Below, in pieces: positions 19,301 through 28,403 of a stretch of 64,000 bases of DNA. Origin of the DNA: Plotosus lineatus (lineage: Eukaryota; Chordata; Actinopteri; Siluriformes; Plotosidae); assembly GCA_024760905.1 (NCBI GenBank), contig CM045733.1, positions 20,500,001-20,564,000 of the forward strand, read 5' to 3'. Both the position numbers and the translations under genes were made by a program. The first letter of the stretch is position 1; the number at the start of each line of letters is the position of its first letter. The notes below the pieces were generated by a model that was given only the letters and a program-made list of their open reading frames with translations, made no database searches and was not told the origin of the DNA.

Positions 19301-21954
19301 GGGAAATGGCCTCCACCACTTCATCGGGTTGACTGTAGCATGCTGGGCCCTCCATCTGAGACACTGTCATACAACCCCATCACTCGCCTTTAATGGGCCC
19401 TTCACACTATTTCTAAATTTTGATTTATAGTTTCTATTAGAGGGTGGCACGGTGGCATAGTGGTTAGCACGTCTGCCTCACAGTAAGAATGTCCTGGGTT
19501 CAATTCCCAGCTCAGGCGTTTCTGTATGGACTTTGCATGTTCTCCCTGTGCTTGCGGGGGTTTCCGTGGGTTCTCCAGTTTCCTCCCACCGTCCAAAAAC
19601 CTGCACAGTAGATTAATTGGCTGTTCCAAATCGCTCATGGGTGTGAGTATGAATGGTCGTGTGAGTGTTGGCCCTGCGATGGCTGGGCGAGCTTTCCACT
19701 GTCCAGGCTATACCCTTCCCTCACCTGGATTCCGCTAATTAGGTTCAGAAAATGAATGAATGAGTCTCTACCATTGGGGTTTTCACACCCGATCCCAGTG
19801 GCTCATCAGGCCAGTGCTCATCCGCGGTTTCCATAGTGTGAAGCGACTAGGAATACAACTCCTCCTGGATGAGACACTAGTCCATCACAGGTTACTTTCC
19901 CAGTATATTTTTACTGGCTCCCATTTATACTGCTGGGCGAACAGAGGCACACTTGTGGTTGAGACCTTGCCCAGGGGTCTTAGCACAGTGAGGGTTTCAG
20001 TGGGATTTGAACACACAACCTCCCGATCATGAACATGGCACTCTAACCACTACGCCACCGGCCCCACCAAGTTTCTACTAGATCTGAACCTAATGAGGGT
20101 TGCGGGGAGGCTGGCGCCCATCTCATCTTATTAATAAAAGTAAGGTGTTCACTTAAATGCATTAAATATAAAATTCCAAAAAACTGCAAATTGAACATGT
20201 TACATGCTAGTGAATGAACAAAAGCTAAGCATGCTCCCTCTCTGGCTCATATACAGTCCATCATATTTGTTGGTAATGGCAGGTGCTTTGATTGACACAC
20301 AAACAGTAAATCATTTAAAAGCTTTAATATCTGGTCACGGTAACAACATGTGAAATGAAACAGAAATCGTGTGGACTGAGGTCTGTAATAAACCTGAGGT
20401 GGATTGTTGGAGGGAGTCAGCATTACCTACCGGCATAAAAAAAAATTTTGAGTAATTGAGTCATGTGATCAGACTGCGGTTTGCTTAGATTCTTCAGTAA
20501 ATTAGGGGATTCTACACTGCGAACCACTGGTATAAAAAAAAAAAAAAAGTAATGTTATTTATGTGTGATTGGTACAAAAGTAATATTTATATATTATTTG
20601 AATATACATTATGAAAGGTGAAGCACACAACGTAGAATTAACTAATTTACACGGACCGTTAATGTCCTTTTAATAATCAGTTGCATATTTTGTTGGGCGA
20701 AAGTGCAATTACTAAGCTGAATGTGCCAACTGCTCATGCGCTCCATGTTGCCATGGAAACACTGACAGTACTATGAGTGTATCTCCATTCATGTGGTTCA
20801 CTATTTGGCCAATCGTGCCATTATTGCACTGCTCCCTTTTAGTGATATGGTACATTGTGTTTTTTATTATTATTATTATTATTATTTATTAGTGGCTGCA
20901 TATTCTTCATGATTATTTGTTACTATGAGTCTCCAAATTAAAGTCCCACCTACACGAGGACAGGCTGTGTGAAAAACACTGAGGATGGACAAAAGTGAGA
21001 TGGTTTAATTCAAAATAAAGTGGGTAGTATTAAGTTTTGTTGTTGTTTTTGTTGTTTTTATAATTTAAAAAATATCAACATTAAAATTATCTATTGGTAA
21101 TGTTTCGGCCACACCAGCCAGCGCTAATTCTTACCATCAGCTATATCTAGAAATAACAGATGCTTTGACCTCAGAAATGTGATGTATATGTTTTTCAGTC
21201 CACATATTTTACCAAGAAATATATTTCCATAAATTTCCACTACAGCCTGATCATGGCACTGCCTGGTGCGAAGCAGTTAAATATTAAGTAAAACCAAAAA
21301 TAATTACCTGAAACAAGTCTGTACATTTTCACCACTCAGAACCAACTGATAAGGGCAGTGTGCTGCTTCTGATTGACAACTGTCTGACTGTTGTGGGTTT
21401 TTTTAGGTGGGGAATGCCTGCGCCTGGGGCAGATCCTCGACTGGTGGAAGGAATGCAATATTGGTTTCTCCTCTCGCCTCATCATTGTGCTGGATACAGA
21501 GAACTCGGGACCATGGGTGAAGGCTGTGAGAAGGGTGGAGGGAATTTATGTGGCTGTGCAGGGAGCCAAAATGAATTCTGCGAGAGATGCTGAGAGCCAG
21601 GATGCCCCTCGGCTCGGAGACTTCACTTCAGAGTGGGTGGAATATAACTGTGAACCAGAGAGTGGCGTGCAGTGGGCAGAGCGTGGGCGTCTCCTCACGG
21701 CCATGTACGGCGTGTCCAAATGCTGGCCTGACTACAGACTCCACCTGCCGACTGGCAGTGATGTGGAAAAGCACTGGAAGACACACTTTCCCCGTATCAC
21801 TTACCCACTGGTGTCCGTGGCTAACTGGTGCTGTGGGCTGAATCTGTTGTGGCTATGTTGTGCTTGCCTGCGCTGCTTCAGGAGGCTCAAACTGCGCTGG
21901 TTTCCTCCTGCTGTCTTTGACACAGGACAGGGAATCAAACTTGTTCGATCCTAG
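6910..21954 (+). CDS. tmem168: tmem168, transmembrane protein 168 (four coding exons joined)
   Basis: Exons 6910-7995, 15137-15279, 18576-18850 and 21407-21954 join in frame to 683 residues plus stop; the human protein is about 697. Hydrophobic spans near residues 20-36, 46-68, 77-94, 107-122, 142-158, 161-176, 183-201, 253-269, 277-304, 345-360 and 365-380 predict a multipass N-terminal half, and another span lies near 637-657. The family hallmark stretch ILYYYFSME is at 63-71. Residues about 410-630 form a soluble domain with YYSGH (His491) and [11 protein letters not shown] (Asp531, Glu533), resembling a caspase fold with the nucleophile lost. The molecular function of the family is not established; published work places it in internal membranes. 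Teleosts may carry two paralogues and I cannot tell which this is. Introns hold numerous transposons but the exons are intact. Confidence 0.95.
7996..8672 (+). other. tmem168 intron 1, unique part
   Basis: AT-rich. The block 8150-8560 has uniform complexity and could be an old repeat, but I do not recognise it. No coding signal. Confidence 0.5.
8673..9260 (+). mobile_element. pgA element, 3' end lost
   Basis: Begins cagtggtacctcaccttacg and carries the pgA interior (tccattccagagctttttt, CCAAT-containing blocks). The matching 3' terminus is absent: near 9260 it joins pgC sequence directly. It holds two CCAAGATGGCG motifs (9142-9152, 9167-9177), matching the YY1 consensus. Located in tmem168 intron 1. 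Confidence 0.85.
9261..10247 (+). mobile_element. pgC element, 5' end truncated
   Basis: Collinear with the copy at 28731-29748: shared stretches include tgacactgcgtccattgttt, gcataagcctactagcatgg and a long AT-rich block with ttatctatttgaaattattt. Ends gagtcggggagcgtctg. No coding capacity. A (TA)n run follows immediately. Confidence 0.85.
10254..10307. repeat. (TA)n microsatellite
   Basis: Uninterrupted TA dinucleotides at the pgC 3' end. Confidence 0.95.
10498..10936 (+). mobile_element. pgB element, 5' end degraded
   Basis: Shares the pgB interior (caataaatatatattcaatg, gttttgggttg, gcataattggcattgttttg) and ends gtagcgagggatcactg followed by TA. The left terminus is replaced by a C-rich tract. 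Confidence 0.85.
10937..11439. other. tmem168 intron 1, no feature seen
   Basis: AT-rich sequence without recognised repeat or open frame of interest. Confidence 0.45.
11440..11750 (-). mobile_element. SINE-2 (DANA-like) remnant with tail L
   Basis: Reading the minus strand, the conserved block matching caaactccacacagaaatgc and tttttggactgtgggaggaa is followed by a degraded tail whose plus-strand form is attcattcattttccgatcc. The tRNA-like head is missing. Confidence 0.75.
11751..12622. other. tmem168 intron 1, no feature seen
   Basis: AT-rich, no recognised repeat. The sequence agaaatgtcatta-like blocks here do not recur elsewhere in the window. Confidence 0.4.
12623..13402 (+). pseudogene. 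RTE-clade LINE, 5'-truncated copy (reverse transcriptase C-terminus)
   Basis: One open frame from here to 13363 encodes the end of an RTE-type ORF2. It runs from just after the FADD catalytic box (remnant [10 protein letters not shown]), through the thumb and the conserved [13 protein letters not shown], to RWFGHVQRR and [10 protein letters not shown] and the terminal ICCGDP. The polymerase active site and the endonuclease are absent, so it is dead on arrival by 5' truncation. The 3' end gctgtggcgacccctgaagg followed by (AAG)n is the RTE-type microsatellite terminus. A short duplication, aggcatgat/aggcatcat, may flank it. It is a sense insertion in tmem168 intron 1. Confidence 0.9.
13573..14403 (-). 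mobile_element. pgB element containing a SINE-1
   Basis: On the plus strand it starts caatgatcccatgctacttc and ends gaaagtgagggatccctg, with TA on both sides (13571-13572, 14404-14405). A SINE-1 splits it 18 bases from its end. Without the SINE the element would be about 450 bp. Confidence 0.9.
14028..14386 (-). mobile_element. SINE-1, full length, tail R, inside pgB
   Basis: An 18-base target duplication, aaagtgagggatccctgt, lies at 14010-14027 and 14387-14404. The minus strand reads gggcagtggtggtctagtgg, B box gggttcgagtcccaccctct, body, then gatttgctgtggcgactccc and a short purine tail. It postdates the pgB insertion. Confidence 0.95.
14536..14872 (+). mobile_element. SINE-3 copy
   Basis: Starts ggccggtgtagtagtggttt with the B box gggtttgaatccctgttaga. 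It contains agcagtataaatcggtacca and actagcgtcccatccaggaa, and ends in an A-rich tail. More diverged than the copies at 44211 and 55778. Confidence 0.85.
15137..15279 (+). CDS. tmem168: tmem168 coding exon 2
   Basis: Acceptor gtgttttggcag, donor ttactgcag|gtaaaatc. It encodes residues 363-409 plus two bases of Ser410. It begins with a hydrophobic stretch ([16 protein letters not shown]) followed by the conserved GHGLFHEL and [16 protein letters not shown]. The reading frame and phase (0 in, 2 out) match exons 1 and 3. Confidence 0.95.
15413..16254 (+). mobile_element. Mariner/pogo-like non-autonomous element in intron 2
   Basis: TA-flanked element starting ccatattcagcgtaataagc and ending cacttatcacgtcgaatatgg, imperfect inverted termini of about 22 bp. 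Length is 842 bp. No transposase domain is recognisable; a minus-strand frame (15558-15758) is unremarkable. It holds a poly-T run (15999-16025). Confidence 0.7.
16282..16317. repeat. (ATT)n microsatellite
   Basis: Perfect ATT triplet run with a single ACT interruption. Confidence 0.9.
16318..17842 (+). other. tmem168 intron 2, unique stretch
   Basis: Balanced composition, no recognised transposon, no splice-bounded coding frame. A candidate place for intronic regulatory sequence, but no specific site is claimed. Confidence 0.45.
17851..18424 (+). mobile_element. hAT element hA, uninterrupted copy
   Basis: Begins ctgtgcttctcaaatagtgg, ends aataattgagaagcattg, and is flanked by the exact 8-bp duplication gtatatgg (17843-17850, 18425-18432). 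It ends 151 bases before tmem168 exon 3, close to its branch-point region. Confidence 0.93.
18576..18850 (+). CDS. tmem168: tmem168 coding exon 3
   Basis: Acceptor tctctgcctgaatag, donor ctcttgcag|gtcagt. It encodes the last base of Ser410 to the first base of Gly502. It holds [34 protein letters not shown] and YLIYYSGHT, the last carrying His491 (codon 18817-18819), the His position of a caspase-type fold. Confidence 0.95.
18851..19428 (+). other. tmem168 intron 3, 5' unique part
   Basis: No recognised repeat. The exon-3 open frame continues 74 bases past the donor before a stop, which is read-through and not a gene. Confidence 0.45.
19442..19761 (+). mobile_element. SINE-2 (DANA/mermaid-like), full length, tail L
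   Basis: Head ggtggcacggtggcatagtg; B box gggttcaattcccagctcag; conserved block ggactttgcatgttctccct and ggttctccagtttcctccca; tail ctaattaggttcagaaaatgaatgaatga. The target copy agtttctattaga (19429-19441) reappears as agtttctactaga at 20070-20082, beyond the adjoining SINE-3, so the two SINEs form one composite block. Confidence 0.92.
19763..20068 (-). mobile_element. SINE-3 copy adjoining SINE-2
   Basis: The minus strand starts tggggccggtggcgtagtgg and has the B box gtgttcaaatcccactgaaa. Its plus-strand 3' end abuts the SINE-2 tail exactly, suggesting insertion into that A/T-rich tail. Confidence 0.9.
20083..21406 (+). other. tmem168 intron 3, 3' part
   Basis: Begins with about 45 bases of another SINE tail (gaacctaatgagggttgcgg). 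The rest is AT-rich unique sequence with a short (TTA)n run near 20870. The intron ends at tgtgggtttttttag. Confidence 0.5.
21407..21954 (+). CDS. tmem168: tmem168 coding exon 4
   Basis: From the acceptor at 21401-21406 to the TAG stop. Encodes Gly502-Ser683. It holds [34 protein letters not shown] (Glu533 codon 21499-21501), [42 protein letters not shown], a Cys-rich hydrophobic segment (residues about 637-660) and the conserved end [12 protein letters not shown]. Confidence 0.96.
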
Positions 21955-22713
21955 ATCTGGACTACGATCTTAACCTTTTGAAATGACCTTATTTTATGTG
22001 CCTTTTCTAAGGTTGGTTCAAATCCCCATTATGTAGTCCGGTTTCATGATTAGATGGAGGTGTGCTAATTTTCATGTTTGAATCCCCTTTATCTTTGCAA
22101 TACTCATTTTTTTTTTTTGGATCCAGGAACACACTGATGAGGAATTTCTGAGCCACTGCTGATAACTGATTGACCAACAACATTGCTCAAGTCTATTACC
22201 AGAATCTAAATTCACATATCATAAGAAAATAGACACCACTATTTCAAGTTGATGGAGATACCTCACAGTAGTACTCCAACTCCCTTGGAGGTTCTTTGCA
22301 ACGGTTGCCATACACCGTGGATAATTTTCAACAATCCGTCACAGGTCAGGCGTGAATGACGGGTGTCTATTTACTTTTTGATATGTCTCTGTTTAGTCAC
22401 TGAAACGTAAACGATGTTCGGATAAAGATTTCCTTTCCGTGTTTTACTTGGTTTACTTTAAATGGTACACTTTTATGCACACAGCTATAAGTGTATCCAC
22501 TAATTAGGAACAAAATAATTAATTATACTCATACTAAATGGCAGCGAAAGTACAATTCTGACTCTGTCACTGAGTGGTTATCATCATTTCTCTAAGAGTG
22601 ACATGATTTTAATTCTCTCAAACTAGCTTTTGAAGTGCCTTTGACTTGATGCTTCCGATGAGCAGGTAAAGGGTGGTTATTTAGATTTAAAGTGCCTCTT
22701 TGAATGAGCAGTA
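21955..22713 (+). other. tmem168 3' UTR / flank
   Basis: No canonical AATAAA lies here. A GATAAA variant near 22422, followed by T/G-rich sequence, is one possible poly(A) site. Canonical AATAAA hexamers occur inside the following pgB element (near 22831) and at 23530-23535 and 24037-24042. The transcript end cannot be fixed. Confidence 0.4.
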
Positions 22714-22915
22714 CAGGGATCCCTCACTTTCCGCGGTTAATTGGGACCGAGATCCCCGACGCTGAAATCCGCAAAGTAGGATCACCCCCCCCCCAACTGA
22801 CGTATAGTACATGTATGTGTATATAATGTCAATAAATACATATTCAATGCTATAAATGCTTATAATAACAATTAAACATTAAAAAAATAATGCATAAGAT
22901 GTAAATAAAATATAA

Positions 22916-22962
<47 letters not shown>

Positions 22963-23235
22963 TACAAATGCATGCACTCAGATGCGCGCCTCACAACAAT
23001 GTAAATAGTTTTGATGGGAGGTTTTGGGTTGTTTTTTGTTGTGTTGGTTTAGGGGTTTTTTTGTTTTTTTTTTTGCATAATTGGCCTTGTTTTGTGGCAT
23101 TTTCCTTAACTTTTTCCCCTTATTCTTCCTTAATTTCCTTTTTTTTTAAATTTGATGAATTTAAAAAAAAAACAAAAAAAAACGTGATGCACTGAAGCCA
23201 CATGAATTGAAGCGCGAAGTAGCGAGGGATCCCTG
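22714..23235 (+). mobile_element. pgB element, full length
   Basis: TA-flanked (22712-22713, 23236-23237). Starts cagggatccctcactttccg and ends gtagcgagggatccctg, inverted termini of about 15 bp. A (CA)n run (22918-22960) lies in the middle, then gttttgggttg and T-rich parts. No coding capacity. TA target and the termini suggest mobilisation by a pogo/Tigger-type transposase. Best reference copy in the window. Confidence 0.93.
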
Positions 23236-23237
23236 TA

Positions 23238-23752
23238 CTAGATTCTACATTATGCTGTAGGAAACCTATTTTTAGTTCATGAAGCCTATTTTGCCTCACT
23301 GATGACACATTTAGCAAAACAAAGCGTGTAACTGGTGAAGGGTGTGACTGGTGTGTGGCATGTATTGCGACGCGTAGCTGTGGCTGGCCGTCAGTTTCTC
23401 ACTACACTGAATGACCTTTGGTATTGGGTGCAGGCCGTCACTCTGAGCCGATGAGTCTTTCACTTTATAAAATCACACATGGTTTGTACAGGTTTTGAGT
23501 TATCAGGTATTGTATTTTTCTGTGACCTGAATAAATATTTTTATGTAAACATTTTTCATACTGATAATTAACATCCTTCCAGTGTTAAATGAATACTATT
23601 TATAAGTGCAAAAACCTTCTTTGTCTGTGCTCTTCATTATTGTTGCTCTACTGTATGTTTATGATACACATGCAGCATTCCTGCACTGCAAACAGTGTTT
23701 CAGTTGTACATAGGAGGACTGAGGAAACCCTTAATCTGGCTATTATTTTTGT

Positions 23753-23787
<35 letters not shown>

Positions 23788-24775
23788 CAGTGACTAAAAC
23801 CTTGTTTATCTGCACGGTTGCATATAAACGTGTCTCTGAGGCAATGCTTTTAAGGGCTATGTTAATGTTTTTTTCATAGCTCGAAACAAGAGGTCTGCAA
23901 ATATCTGTTCCCTGCAGGGTCTATTTTTAAACAGCAGGGTGGGCGTGGGGGTTTCGGCAAATGTAGAGAATGTATGCTCTCGGGTCGATTGTCAGAGTGT
24001 ATTTTTATTAACGGCAGTCCCCAGCTGCCCGTGTGAAATAAAGCCAGCATTCTTGCTTTTATTATCCATGACTGGGGACTGTAGCAGTATTGGCTAATGT
24101 CAGTGACTCGTGCATACAGCTGAAATCATTTATGACAAATTTATTTTAAAAGATGGCTTTATCTTCTCCTAAAACAGATTAGGTAATAAAACACTTCGCT
24201 AGAGCTCCTCTGCAGCAAACGACAAATGCTGAATCAGTTCCTGTCAATCATAAATACATAAAGGGTATGAATACACACTTTAATCATGCTCTTTACAGTA
24301 TATGCATTGAGCGGAGTATTCAGCTGTATCACTCAACCTTGGGGAGAATAATTGTTTCAGTCCATACTGAATTTCTGGATTATATTTATAGTAAGTATAG
24401 TTATACTAGATGTTAATATTTTTAGTTGATTCAAGCAGTTTCCAAAGTTTGTGGGGGAGGAAATTATTTATTTAACGAAAGGCAAGATAAAGTCATTAAC
24501 ATCCACTGAACCTGAGCTAAATAATTATTTTAGTATATATACTACACAGGATATAAAAGCCGAATGAATCGAATTGTTGTTGTTTCAACCATTCGACTCA
24601 TTCATGCAGGTGATCTCTGTGAGACGAGCATGGTTTTAAATTCATTCATAGTTTTATTTCATCGCCTTGGGAGAACTGAATTATTGCACTGTTGCCATGT
24701 GATATGAATAAGGTTTTAATGACTGCTGAATGACTGGCATGCGTGAAATAGTAACGTGACTGTCTATCCTTCACT
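23238..24775. other. Intergenic, mostly unique
   Basis: Holds a poly-T run (23757-23785) and candidate poly(A) signals at 23530-23535 and 24037-24042, but no gene. The 96-aa frame at 23589-23879 crosses the poly-T run and is not supported. Confidence 0.45.
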
Positions 24776-25202
24776 ATACTCACTTTCCGGGGTTAATTGG
24801 GACCATCAAATTTCGCGAAGTAGGATCGATCCCCCTCCCGACTGAAGTATATGTACCTGTATATGTGTATATAATATCAATAGATACATATTCAATGCTA
24901 TAAATGCTTGTAATAACAATTAAACATGAAAAAAATAATGTATAAGATGTAAATAAAATATAAATATAAACACATACAGACACGCACGCTCACACACAGA
25001 TGCGCGTGCATGCACTCAGATGCACACCTCGCAACTATGTAACTAGTTTTGATGGGAGGTTTTGGGTTGTTTTGTGTTTGTTTAGGGTTTTTTTTTTTTG
25101 TTGTTTTGTTTTTTAGTTCAATGAATATTTTTCGGAAAAAAAAAAAAAGCGCAATGCACTGAAGCTGCATGAATTGAAGTGCGAAGTAGTGAGGGATCCC
25201 TG
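24776..25202 (+). mobile_element. pgB element, left end decayed
   Basis: Begins cactttccggggttaattgg without the first dozen bases and ends gtgagggatccctg before TA. Interior collinear with 22714-23235. Confidence 0.9.
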
Positions 25203-25704
25203 TACTTTGAATTATTAAGCAATTTGTACAATTCAGTTTTTATATGATTGGGAATTATTCAGTCTCAGAACACAACCCCTTAAGTGAATAATTCTCCATA
25301 TCATACCTTTATTGGGTTGTTCTCATTCACTAATTGCTTTTTATTCAATGCCTTTCCACCAATCATAAATTGTAAAATCTCTTGAATTATTTAAAAATGT
25401 CTGTTAAATCCAAAATAAAAAGATTAAATTGCAGTCTTCGTTTTTGTGCACACTAATGTTATCCCAAGACAGTCAAACAATAAGATCATGTGTAGTGTAT
25501 ATACAAAATATACCAATGTGTATTTCCGGTCTCTCAAACAGTAACATGATAATGGTTCAGATAGTGTGTGTCTATAATATACAGAACCATTTCTATTCTA
25601 AAATATATTTCAAAGGTTAAGAAAATGGAGATTATGGAGTGGATAATATTCATATCGTGTGTGTGTGTTGTATGTATGTATGTGTATATGTGTATATATA
25701 TATA
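25203..25704. other. Intergenic, no gene seen
   Basis: AT-rich, ends in a short TG/TA repeat next to the RTE 3' terminus. Confidence 0.45.
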
Positions 25705-27565
25705 TCTTCTTCTTTTCCTTTCGGCTTTTCCCTTCAGGGGTCGCCACAGCGAATCATCTGCCTCCATCTCACCCTATCCTTTGCATCTTCTTCTCTTACA
25801 CCAACGACCTTCATGTCCTCCTTTACCACATCCATGAATCGTCTCTTTGGTCTTCTTCTAGGCCTTTTGCCTGGTAGTTCCAGCCTCAGCATCCTATTAC
25901 CAATATACTCACTATCCCTCCTCTGTACATGTCCAAACCATCACAATCTAGCCTCTCTGACTTTGTCTCCAAAACGTCTTACATGTGCTGTCCCTCTGAC
26001 GTGCTCATTCCTAATCCTATCCATCCTCGTTACTCCCAAAGAGAACCTCAACATTTTCATCTCTGCTACCTCCAACTCTGCCTCCTGTCTTTTCCCCAGG
26101 GCCACTGTTTCTAACCCATACAGCATCGTTGGCCTCAACACCGTCTTGTACACTTTTCCTTTCATTTTTGCCGATACCCTCCTATCACACATCACACCGG
26201 ACACTTTTCTCCAACCATTCCAACCTGCCTGCACATGCTTCTTGACCTCTTTTCCACACTCTCCATTGCTCTGGATTGTTGAGCCTAAGTACTTAAAATC
26301 CTCCACTTTTCTTATCTCTGCTCCCTGTAATCTCACCGTTCCTCTTTGGTCCTTGGCATTCATGCACATGTATTCTGTCTTACTGAGGCTAATCTTCATT
26401 CCCCTCCTTTCCAGGGCATACCTCCACCTCTCTAGATTTTCCTGCACTTGTTCTCTGCTCTCACTACAGATTACAATGTCATCTGCAAACATCATAGTCC
26501 ATGGGGAATCTTGTCTAACCTCGTCTGTCAGCCTGTCCATCACCATAGCGAACAAGAAGGGGCTGAGAGCTGACCCTTGATGCAGTCCCACCTCCACCTT
26601 GAACTCTTCTGTCACACCGACAGCACACCTCACCACTGTCTTACATCTCTCATACATGTCCTGCACCACTCTAACATACTTCTCTGCCACTCCAGACTTC
26701 CTCATGCAATACCACAGTTCTTCTCTCGGCACCCTGTCATATGCTTTCTCCAGATCCACAAAGGCACAATGCAGCTCCGTCTGACCTTCTCTGTACTTCT
26801 CCATTAACATCCTCAAGGCAAACACTGCATCTGTGGTGCTCTTTCTGGGCATGAAACCAAACTGTTGTTCACAAATGCTGACTTCTGCCCTTAGTCTAGC
26901 TTCCACTATTCTTTCCCATAACTTCATCGTATGGCTCATCAACTTTATCCCTCTGTAGTTGCCACAACTCTGCACGTCTCCCTTGTTCTTAAAAATGGGC
27001 ACCAGCACACTTCTCCTCCATTCCTCTGGCATCCTCTCACTCTCTAAGACCTTGTTAAATGTTCTTGTCAGAAAATCTACTGCTACCTCTCCTAGACACT
27101 TCCATACCTCCACCGGTATGTCATCAGGACCAACTGCCTTTCCATTCTTCATCCTCTTCAATGCCCTCCTCACTTCACCCTTACTAATCTTTGCTACTTC
27201 CTGGTCCTCAACAGTCACCTCTTCTACTCTTTTTCTCTCTCATTTGCCTCATTCATCAGCTCTTCAAAGTACTCTTTCCATCTTCCCAGCACACTTCTGT
27301 CATCAGTCAATACATTTCCCTCTCTGTCCTTTATCAATCTAACTTGCTGCACGTCCTTCCCATCTCTATTTCTCTGCTGTGCCAACCTGTATAAATCATT
27401 TTCTCCTCCTTACTTTCCAACCGAGCATACAAGTCATCAAACGCTCTGTTTGGCCTTTGACACTGCTACCTTTGCCTTACGCTGTGTCTCCCTGTACTCC
27501 TGTTTACTCTCTTCGGTTTTGTCAATGTCCCACTTCTTCTTAGCTAATCTCTTCCTTTGTACACA
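25705..27565 (-). pseudogene. RTE-clade LINE ORF2 with reverse transcriptase domain
   Basis: The minus strand has a 425-codon open stretch (27218-25941) spanning the reverse transcriptase. In order it has VRRALKRMKNGKAVGPDDIP, WRRSVLVPIFKNKGD, NYRGIKLMSHTMKLWERI, QFGFMPRKSTTDA, the catalytic FVDLEKAYDRV, GLHQGSALSPFLF and [17 protein letters not shown] (the FADD box), then thumb and C-terminal motifs in part. A frameshift near 25940 separates the last residues, and another between 27218 and about 27440 separates the upstream part (AKKKWDIDKTEESKQEYRE). The endonuclease is missing and a (TA)n run replaces the 5' part. The 3' end cgacccctgaagggaaaagc plus (AAG)n matches the copy at 12623. Best RT-bearing element of the window, but not autonomous. 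Confidence 0.93.

Positions 27566-27570
<5 letters not shown>

Positions 27571-27629
<59 letters not shown>
27571..27629. repeat. (TA)n microsatellite
   Basis: Uninterrupted TA run at the 5' truncation point of the RTE element. Confidence 0.95.
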
Positions 27630-27630
<1 letters not shown>

Positions 27631-27725
27631 GTGCGCGCCATTGTGACCTTGTTTCCACAAATGAGCTAAAATAAAAATATATCTTTTCCAGTACAGTATA
27701 TACATTTTTTGGCTAGATTCAGTCA

Positions 27726-28062
27726 GTCTTATGTTTCCGGGCTTTTTCCCTTTTTTCAGGGGTCGCCACAGCAAATCATCTGATTTTTGCATTTGATTTG
27801 GCATAAGTTTTTACGTTGGATGCCCTCCCTGACACAACCCTTTTAGCAAGGGGCAGAAACACACTGACGACTTTGCAGCCTTCTCTTTACGAAAGTCAGC
27901 AATGGTTCTTTTACATGAACCTCTCACCATAGACAGTGAGAGACATGGCCTGCCTTTGATAGCCCAGTTAGCTGCACTGGGGGGGGACAGTGACAGGCTT
28001 GTGGAGAATGGGACTCGAACCCCCAACCTTAGGATAAGCGATCGAGCGCCCTTTACCCTGCT
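27726..28062 (-). mobile_element. SINE-1, tail R
   Basis: The plus strand begins with the inverted RTE-like tail (ttcaggggtcgccacagcaa), then the body, and ends with the B box inverted (gactcgaacccccaacctta) and head remnants. The outer end is degraded, so no duplication is called. Confidence 0.88.
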
Positions 28063-28403
28063 GTATAACGCTCTATTGATGGTGAGAGGAAACATCTGCT
28101 GTATAAACACTGTTAAATAAAGATAGGCTTAATGATAATGTGCCGTCAACTCAACAGCTTGCTGTAGGGTTTTTGTAAAGATTGACTAGATTGTGCAGTT
28201 TTTTAATAAAAGTTTCATATGTTTGTAATGTACATGAATCGTAGGGAAATTGTAGTGATTTTTCTGAAGAATGGTTGCACAACATATATCTTCAATGTAA
28301 AAAAATAAAATGGTGTAGAAGTTTTCATTTATTTTGTGCTTTCTGAAGTTTGGGGTTGTTTATATATCCAGGCTCAGAGATAGACATGCATCCATTTAAA
28401 GTA
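28063..28403. other. Intergenic, no gene seen
   Basis: AT-rich, no repeat recognised. Confidence 0.4.

Noticed and set aside
22714..23235. pgB copies as LTRs of a retrovirus-like element
   Set aside because: TA target, inverted (not direct) termini, no TG...CA ends, no primer-binding site, and copies occur singly.
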